From Doryteuthis pealeii (taxonomy: Eukaryota; Mollusca; Cephalopoda; Myopsida; Loliginidae), in NCBI GenBank assembly GCA_023376005.1, contig CM042156.1:50785221-50849220 (forward strand): a stretch of DNA of 64,000 nucleotides. Reading direction: 5' to 3'. The stretch's first letter is position 1; every line of letters begins with the position of its first letter. Shown in pieces: positions 58,111-64,000 of the stretch. The notes under the pieces were generated by a model. The model was not told the origin of the DNA and did no database searches. It worked only from the letters and a program-made list of their open reading frames with translations. Position numbers and translations under genes: made by a program.

Positions 58111-58410
58111 TAATGATAATGGGGCCGTAGAGGTGATAGTCTGAGGCAAACATTATTCCAGTGATGAGGAAGTGAAATCTGTAGTGATGAAGTGGCTCAA
58201 AGAACAGTCAACAGAAGTTTACGGGGCAGGGATACATACACTCATTCGAATGTGGAGTATTGTTACTGAGAAAAATGGTAACTATGTGAAGAAGTAGGGA
58301 TATGATCCACAGAGGACCAGCTTTATTTTGATGTATCATACATGTTCCTGTGTTGGTATTTATACCTGTCCTAAATAAAATGGCATTCCTTTCTGACTCC
58401 CCCTCGTATT
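58111..58410 (+). pseudogene. Mariner-type transposase C-terminus, copy 2
   Basis: One frame reads SDEEVKSVVMKWLKEQSTEV, YGAGIHTLIRMWSIVTEKNG and NYVKK then TAG (about 58297). The order (SDEEV, W-L-K-E-Q, G-I-x-x-L, NYVxK stop) is that of mariner-family (IS630/Tc1/mariner) transposases. The following 110 bases match copy 1 and include ATAAAATGGCATTCCTTT. The catalytic domain is lost upstream, where a stop precedes SDEEV. Confidence 0.85.
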
Positions 58411-58684
58411 TTGTCTACATTATAGTTTAGTTTCTTTCCTATATTTAGGGACTAACTAATGATGGTTTTAGGATGAATGTTCAGTAGGTACGTGTGCGTG
58501 TTCACATATGAAAATACAATAGTTAAATAAAAGAAACAACTAAAACCATTGGTTTTATTACGGACCATTTATTCTTTTCGGTTGAGGTTAAATAGAAGCA
58601 AGAATTCCTAAATTCTCTGTTGTTAGTGTTATGAGCAAAAAGAAAGTTTGGATAATATCCATAAGAATGTAATTATTGGCTAAG
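58411..58684. other. Unassigned sequence
   Basis: No feature recognised. Confidence 0.4.
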
Positions 58685-59275
58685 CCCAAGTGAATCCCGC
58701 CCAGTTGGTTGAATACGCCGAGTGTACCCCTGCGGAAAGGTAAAATGCCCGCCGATTGGGCCACCTGTTGGCCGCGGGTGGTGACCCGTGATACTTAACG
58801 ATGGAATCCTGGTGGATGAGTAGTCCATCGAAAGCAACACTTTACTTGACCTCTTAGGCTAGATGGACGATCGGAAAGACTCCCTCCCATCAATCGGTTA
58901 GTCACGTCAAACCCTAGCATCTATATGACTGTCCCAACCTCATTGCCCTGATGGCAAAGCCCCAACTCATTTTATCGTATATGTGCTGGCTGAGTTTCTT
59001 AGAGTCCTGGGTATGACGTTAAACTGTATCTAGTGGTGAAGTTTCAATTCTGTAGCTGTGGGGAACGTGAGGTACCATTTTATCGCCATTACTTCCAGGT
59101 CCACTCTGGTAGTACCTGCTAGGATCCCATTGTGGTTTAAATAGATTTTTAAAAATGAGTATTAAAAATGAGTTTTTTTAAAAATTGATATCCAACAAGA
59201 ATAAATTAAACCAAACATATTCTGCATAAAATAGCCCAACAAGTGTTGACATGCCGTAAAATTTAACAAAGCCAA
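58685..59275 (-). repeat. Family A, near full length
   Basis: Inverse of 63455-64000 and 18136-18714. The outer end on plus reads CCCGCCCAGTTGGTTGAATA; the other end reads TTGACATGCCGTAAAA. Confidence 0.85.
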
Positions 59276-59289
59276 TTCAGCCTGGCACA

Positions 59290-59561
59290 GAGTTTAGAAG
59301 TGAGTCAAATATTAAAGGTTTCTGTACTTACTTTGATGATACATTGTTGGTGGCGCCAGACTCTCCATATAGGACTGTACATGTCAGAAGTCACCCTTAC
59401 ACAACACCATGAAGCCAAGAGGTTCAGAAGAAAGCAGCCGCAACAAAGCATCGGAACATTATCATCTACAGGGACAACGTTCAAATGCAAAATCTGTAGT
59501 CGAGAATGTTTTTCAAACATCAGACTTCACATTCACAGGAGGTGCTGTAACTTCAAGGGCA

Positions 59562-59609
<48 letters not shown>

Positions 59610-59640
59610 TTTATCATAGTCTTTTGAGACTGAATTGATA
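59290..59640 (+). pseudogene. LINE ORF2 zinc-finger tail, copy 1
   Basis: One 112-codon frame contains WWRQTLHIGLYMSEV, SIGTLSSTGTTFKCKICSRE and NIRLHIHRRCC: a CX2C...H...C terminal finger typical of certain mollusc LINE ORF2 ends. A CT/CA array (59565-59607) interrupts the end. No reverse transcriptase domain remains. Confidence 0.7.
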
Positions 59641-59739
59641 ATGATGAGAGATCTTAGAGATATATTTTGTTATCAAATCAAGTCAGTGACATATAAAAAT
59701 TTCTCTCATCTGTTTCAATATCTGGAATGATAAGTTGTT

Positions 59740-59970
59740 ATTATTTAGAGTCACCCTGACACAACACAATAAAGCTAAGGGTTCCAGAAGAAAGCAGCGA
59801 CAACAAAGCACCGGCACATCAACATCTTCAGGGACAGCCTTCAAATGCGACATTTGTGGTTGAGAATGTTTTTCAAACATTCGACTTCATAGTCACAGAA
59901 GACGCTGTAACTTCAGGGGCACAAAAACTATATAATAGTCTTCCCAGACTGAAATGCCAATAATTTAGAG
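59740..59970 (+). pseudogene. LINE zinc-finger tail, copy 2
   Basis: TFKCKICSRE of copy 1 appears here as AFKCDICG followed by a stop and ECFSNIRLHSHRRRC. The 3' end lies near the phrase AGACTGAAATGCCAATAAT. Confidence 0.7.
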
Positions 59971-60289
59971 TGATAGTCTGAAATATATAAATAGTTTAAA
60001 TATTCCATTATTACCGATTCACTTTCAAATTTGGCGAAGCTAATTACTAAGTTGAAGTACCCGTCTACGTAAGGTAAGAGGTGAATATTTGAATGGTAAA
60101 TATTGTGAAGAGAAAAACATAACTGTCGAAAATTTATTCTAATTATCCCAGTTTGAAACTATGGACGAGCTGATTCCCAGCCTCCACGAACGAAACGAGT
60201 CCGGATATGTGTGGACTGTGCAAGGGGGGGGGCGAGTGACCACGGAAAGTGACCACGGAAAGTGACCACGGAAATTGAACTCGTCATGC

Positions 60290-60415
60290 TTCTGTGGTCG
60301 AGAATGTTTTTCAAACATCAGACTTCACAGTCACAGGAGGCGCTGTAACTTCAAGGGCACACAAAAACTTTATCATAGTCTTTCAAGACTGAAATGCCAA
60401 TGATGATGACATTGT
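60290..60415 (+). pseudogene. LINE zinc-finger tail, copy 3
   Basis: Starts within the finger (TCGAGAATGTTTTTCAAAC) and ends AGACTGAAATGCCAATGATG, the shared 3' terminus. Confidence 0.7.
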
Positions 60416-60768
60416 TTTCGGAGCGCTTGAAGGCATGACCGTTCTCTTGCATTAAAAAAGGGAGATTATTATTTTTTTTTAAGTAGTGCAATAACATGGG
60501 CAGATAAACAATGTATTTTACCGTCTCTTTTATTTTTTGCTTGGGTGATAGAATATCGAAAGCGTATTAGAAAACAGTTGTTAAAATCCGCTAATCTAAG
60601 AAAAGAGAATTCTTCAAAAACTTTTCGCTTCCCAAAGATTTGGTTCCTTTCACCATTTTACAGTTTTACTTATTCAATTTTGCCGGAAAAAGTTTTCTCG
60701 ATCATCAACGCAGACTGATTTATTGATTGATTGATTTGAACGGTATATCAGACCGGTACAATATATAA
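60416..60768. other. Unassigned sequence
   Basis: No recognised gene or repeat. Confidence 0.4.
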
Positions 60769-61215
60769 GACTATTGTGAAACCCCGGGGACCACCCCCAG
60801 GCAACACTTGCCCCTCGATTTAAAAGTACAGGGCTGGGTTTATTATCCAGTGACTGGGACGCATCAAAAGAGGGGTACCGAAAGGATACATTGTATTTGC
60901 CTCGTACCCCACTTGTACGGGTTAGGCACAAGGCCCTATTAACGTGTGACCACCCACAAACCGAAGCTCATGGATGGCGGGTGAAAAATTGCGTCGATCC
61001 CGTCGGCATTCCCCCTCAAGAGGGCGCCTCAGCCACTGGACAATAAACCCAGCCCTGCCCCTTTAAATCAAGGGGACAGGTGTTGCCTGGAGGGATGGCT
61101 CCCTGGGATCGACGCCGTTAATTATAGCAATCCCCACCCGTTGGTGCCGAAAGGATACATGCAATTTTTAACACTAACCATCGCATGAGCTTCGGTTTGT
61201 GCGTGGGTTCCAAAG
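60769..61215. repeat. Family K cluster, both orientations
   Basis: 60775-60895 is plus (GGGCTGGGTTTATTATCCAG); 60896-61140 is an inverted copy (AATAAACCCAGCCCTGCCCC); 61141-61215 is a further plus scrap (GAGCTTCGGTTTGTGCG). Confidence 0.78.
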
Positions 61216-61781
61216 TTAATCGTATTTTGTATTCAACTGACAAAATGGGATAACAGTAGATAACTACACAGGAAATTACTTTTTAGTAGAGAGTTCCTTA
61301 CCCCTCTGCGGGGAAAATAGCGTATTCTACGCCCCGCGATAAGGGGAACCTACACAAAGACAATTATTATTATGTTGATAATGAACATTGGAATTTACTC
61401 TATGTTAAAGCATTTAACACTATTGCGCTAACAAAATCCCTGCTACAATGTGCTATTTTCTATGTAATAATAACATCCAGCAATTAGATCATTATAGACT
61501 AGAGAGTTTCAAGTTCATTATCAGTTGGTTCGCAGGTTTCTTTGTTTAATGGCATATCAATCTTCATGGATTATTTAATGCTTAAGCCATCCTTGTAGAT
61601 ACAATCTAACTCATAGTTGTGAGGTTTCCTTCCTTTGTGTGTGAATATCCCTGTATACACTAAATAGTGTGTGAGTACATCTCACAAGTAAAGTGCGTGT
61701 TGAAGAGAAAAAGGATTCAAAAGATACACCGAGAGTGGGGAGGAGCAAGTGATCGAATGAGAGATAGCAAGAGAAAGAGAA
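61216..61781. other. Unassigned; family A scrap
   Basis: 61550-61590 resembles the start of family A (GGCATATCAATCTTCATGG). Rest unknown. Confidence 0.45.
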
Positions 61782-61782
61782 T

Positions 61783-61816
<34 letters not shown>

Positions 61817-61856
61817 GAGATGGGAGAGAGAGAGAGAGGGAGATGGGAGAGAGAGA
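61782..61856. repeat. GA microsatellite
   Basis: GA repeats with GGGGAGATGGGA interruptions. Confidence 0.95.
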
Positions 61857-63454
61857 ATATTTCGAAGTCTGTAAGAGAAAGCCTAAAACGGCTGACTGTT
61901 TGTTTCAACATTCAAATTGATCATTGAATTAAGATTATCTCTGAGACGAGACAGGATTAGTCGGCACCAAGGACATTTAAAAGATATCCTCTATCCAATT
62001 GGCTACCAATGATATTTTTCACTCCTTAAAATAGATACGTCTGCTTCATTCTTCTGTTGATTTTTTTCTTCTCTGTTTGGTTTTGTTATTGTTTTTTTTT
62101 GTTTTTTTCAACACCAACAAACTTTACGAAAGGAAATAATTTCTTTTGTTTTTGTTTTTCTATTATTTTTTGTGAACTTTTTTTGTTTGTGGGCGTATCA
62201 TGAGGAAAGGAGCATTGAATATCGATTAGTCTTGTCTCGCTATTTCCGTTTTTTTTTTTTATTCCTTCAGTTTCTGAAAATGAAAAGTTTAAATATCAAG
62301 AGAAAGGAAAACCAGAAGACAAGGAACGAAAATGTCTGTACGAGACAAGAAATCTGTTTGACTTGAAGGAAAAAAAAAGAATCGAAAGAAATGAAAACAA
62401 TGATCATTGAAAATTACGATTATATCCATAAATTAACAACTAGCTGAAGTATACGTCTACGTAGGGTAATGCATCAAGATTGGGTGCTTGGATTTTCTTA
62501 CGGTATATCAACCCTCGTTTGGATTATTTAATGCCTAATTAAGTCATTTTGATAAGCAAAGGATCCAGGTTGCTTAAAATATATGCTCTCGTATCTAATA
62601 ATATTACATACCAAAATTGGTAGCTATCTGTGTGTCCATAGAGGATACACAAACTCTTCAGAGTTATCAATACTACAACTGAAGACACACAGTATAAACA
62701 AAATTTTGAATTAAGTAAACCAACCAAGCATTTACCATTCTAATTTTAATTGCAGCTATAAACATAAGCATAGCAATGAGCTAATAAACATCTTCGAGTG
62801 GTTAACGTTTATGAACAGCGTAGTGACTATTTTTTGTATAATAATACAACACTATTTTTCATCATCACGTAGCTCTGGCAACATAGGAAAAAAGTCATAA
62901 CAGTAGTTTCTGAATAAAAACAATTCCAGTCAAATGTCTCATTATACGGTTAAACAAAAAGACATAATTTGGGTTTAATTAATCAAACAGAAATAAAGTA
63001 AGGATCCAGTTTATCATTGCATGTAAATTGTAAAACTAAGCCCCCTCCGTAAAAAATGAAAAAAATGGAATTTTCAAGATATAATATACTAAACCATGCT
63101 ACAGTTTCTCAAAATTAAACACAGACAATGTCCATAGCTGTAGTTATTTCTGAAATAGGCTGATAGTACGGATACTCATGATTTTCTCTTGTTAACCGTC
63201 CCTATCAGTCATCGTCACCAGCAGTCCTTCCCACGATATCCAGAATCCGCACAGACATGATGTAGGTTTTTTTTCTGATTCGCCTACACTGGTGTGTCCG
63301 TGTAAAGGTTTTTACAAGAGAACGTCATTTAGGAGTTCGTCCTTGCTTCTACAACAATGTACAGCATGTCTTGTTCGTCTTACTTGAATGGTTTGTCTGA
63401 TAGGAGTCAAGTGGCCGTATAGCTGTCTTTTTTGTGGTGTACTTTGTTTGTTTG
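61857..63454. other. Unassigned; family A scrap
   Basis: 62495-62540 resembles family A start (ACGGTATATCAACCCTCG). T-rich tracts 62060-62170. No gene recognised in the remaining sequence. Confidence 0.5.
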
Positions 63455-64000
63455 TTTGTTTGTTTTGTTTTACGGCATATCAACCTCAGTGGGTCATTTA
63501 ATGCCGATAAAGTTTTGAAATAAATCAATTCTTAATGGATAATACAATTTTTTTATAAATACATTTTTCTATTTAACCCATAGATGGGACCCTAACAGGT
63601 ACTACCACTCCGGGTCAGAGAGGACCAGGGAGCAATGGTGATGAAGGGGCGCTCCACATTCCTCAAACCTCCAAAACTGGAACCTCACCATCAGATAGAG
63701 TTTAACGTCATTCCCAGAACATGTAGACCCGCAGCCACCGCCTTCTAGCACCCATATGATAAAAAGGGGTTGGGGCTTGCCATAAAGGTAATAGGGTTAG
63801 GAAAATCATATAGGTGCTAGGGCTTGACGTGACCAGCCGATTGATCGGAGGGTGCCTCTCCGACCGCCCGTCTAGCCTAAGTAAGGAACAAAGTGGAGTA
63901 TTGCATGTCATGAACTGCTCATCCACCTGGGTTCTATCCTTAAGCATCACGGGTCGCCACCCACGGCCAACAGGTGGCTCCATTGGAGGAGTCTTACCCC
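63455..64000 (+). repeat. Family A, runs off the window
   Basis: Begins TTGTTTGTTTGTTTTGTTTT, ACGGCATATCAACCTCAGTG and continues to the window end at GGAGTCTTACCCC. Best-preserved copy for reading the family. Confidence 0.85.

Overview
This window looks like repeat-dense intergenic or intronic DNA from an animal. I recognise no intact host gene, rRNA or functional tRNA. Several things suggest a lophotrochozoan, most likely a mollusc and perhaps a coleoid cephalopod: a Penelope-like element (PLE) with a GIY-YIG endonuclease, CR1-like and zinc-finger-tailed LINE ends, mariner remains, tRNA-headed SINEs, TTAGGG-type telomeric repeats, and very abundant CT/GA, TA, TG and ATT microsatellites. That taxonomic call is an inference from repeat content, not a marker gene.

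Layout. 0-5 kb: a foldback repeat, then a satellite of about 127 bp cut by a SINE, a solo LTR and a second SINE. 5.6-11.3 kb: a purine-rich tandem duplication with a unit of about 2.8 kb, carrying a long inverted repeat in each copy. 12-15.3 kb: two SINEs, a CR1-like LINE 3' end, a long inverted repeat, a textbook hammerhead ribozyme, a LINE tail and a mariner C-terminus. 16.8-17.3 kb: a CpG-richer stretch that could be a host promoter. 18-19.2 kb: repeat family A and a solo LTR. 21.7-25.9 kb: back-to-back inverted repeats separated by TA/TG arrays, several hammerhead-like. 27.6-29.4 kb: a family A copy carrying a minisatellite and another solo LTR. 30.9-33.3 kb: hammerhead-bearing inverted repeats leading into the PLE pseudogene. 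34-48.7 kb: tRNA-headed family M, SINEs, a fourth solo LTR, a TG minisatellite and an inverted pair of LTR-like sequences. 50-54 kb: a 205-bp array, families K and J and a palindromic hammerhead pair. 54-64 kb: another clean hammerhead, a degenerate open frame, a second mariner end, three LINE tails and family A copies.

The most coherent signal is a set of otherwise dissimilar repeats that share one RNA grammar: stem I, a CTGANGA core, stem II, GAAA, a tiny or palindromic stem III, a U-H cleavage site and stem I closure. Many also carry a GAGCACTTT module. One such repeat lies directly upstream of the PLE reverse transcriptase. Published work links minimal type-I hammerheads to PLEs and retrozymes, so I read these as PLE-mobilised non-autonomous elements. 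The second clear signal is four solo LTRs from one LTR-retrotransposon group, each with an exact 4-bp target-site duplication.

Family letters (A, G, H, I, J, K, L, M, O; SINE-B, SINE-C) are local labels made up for this window, not database names. Coordinates of repeat edges are by eye unless a target-site duplication is stated.
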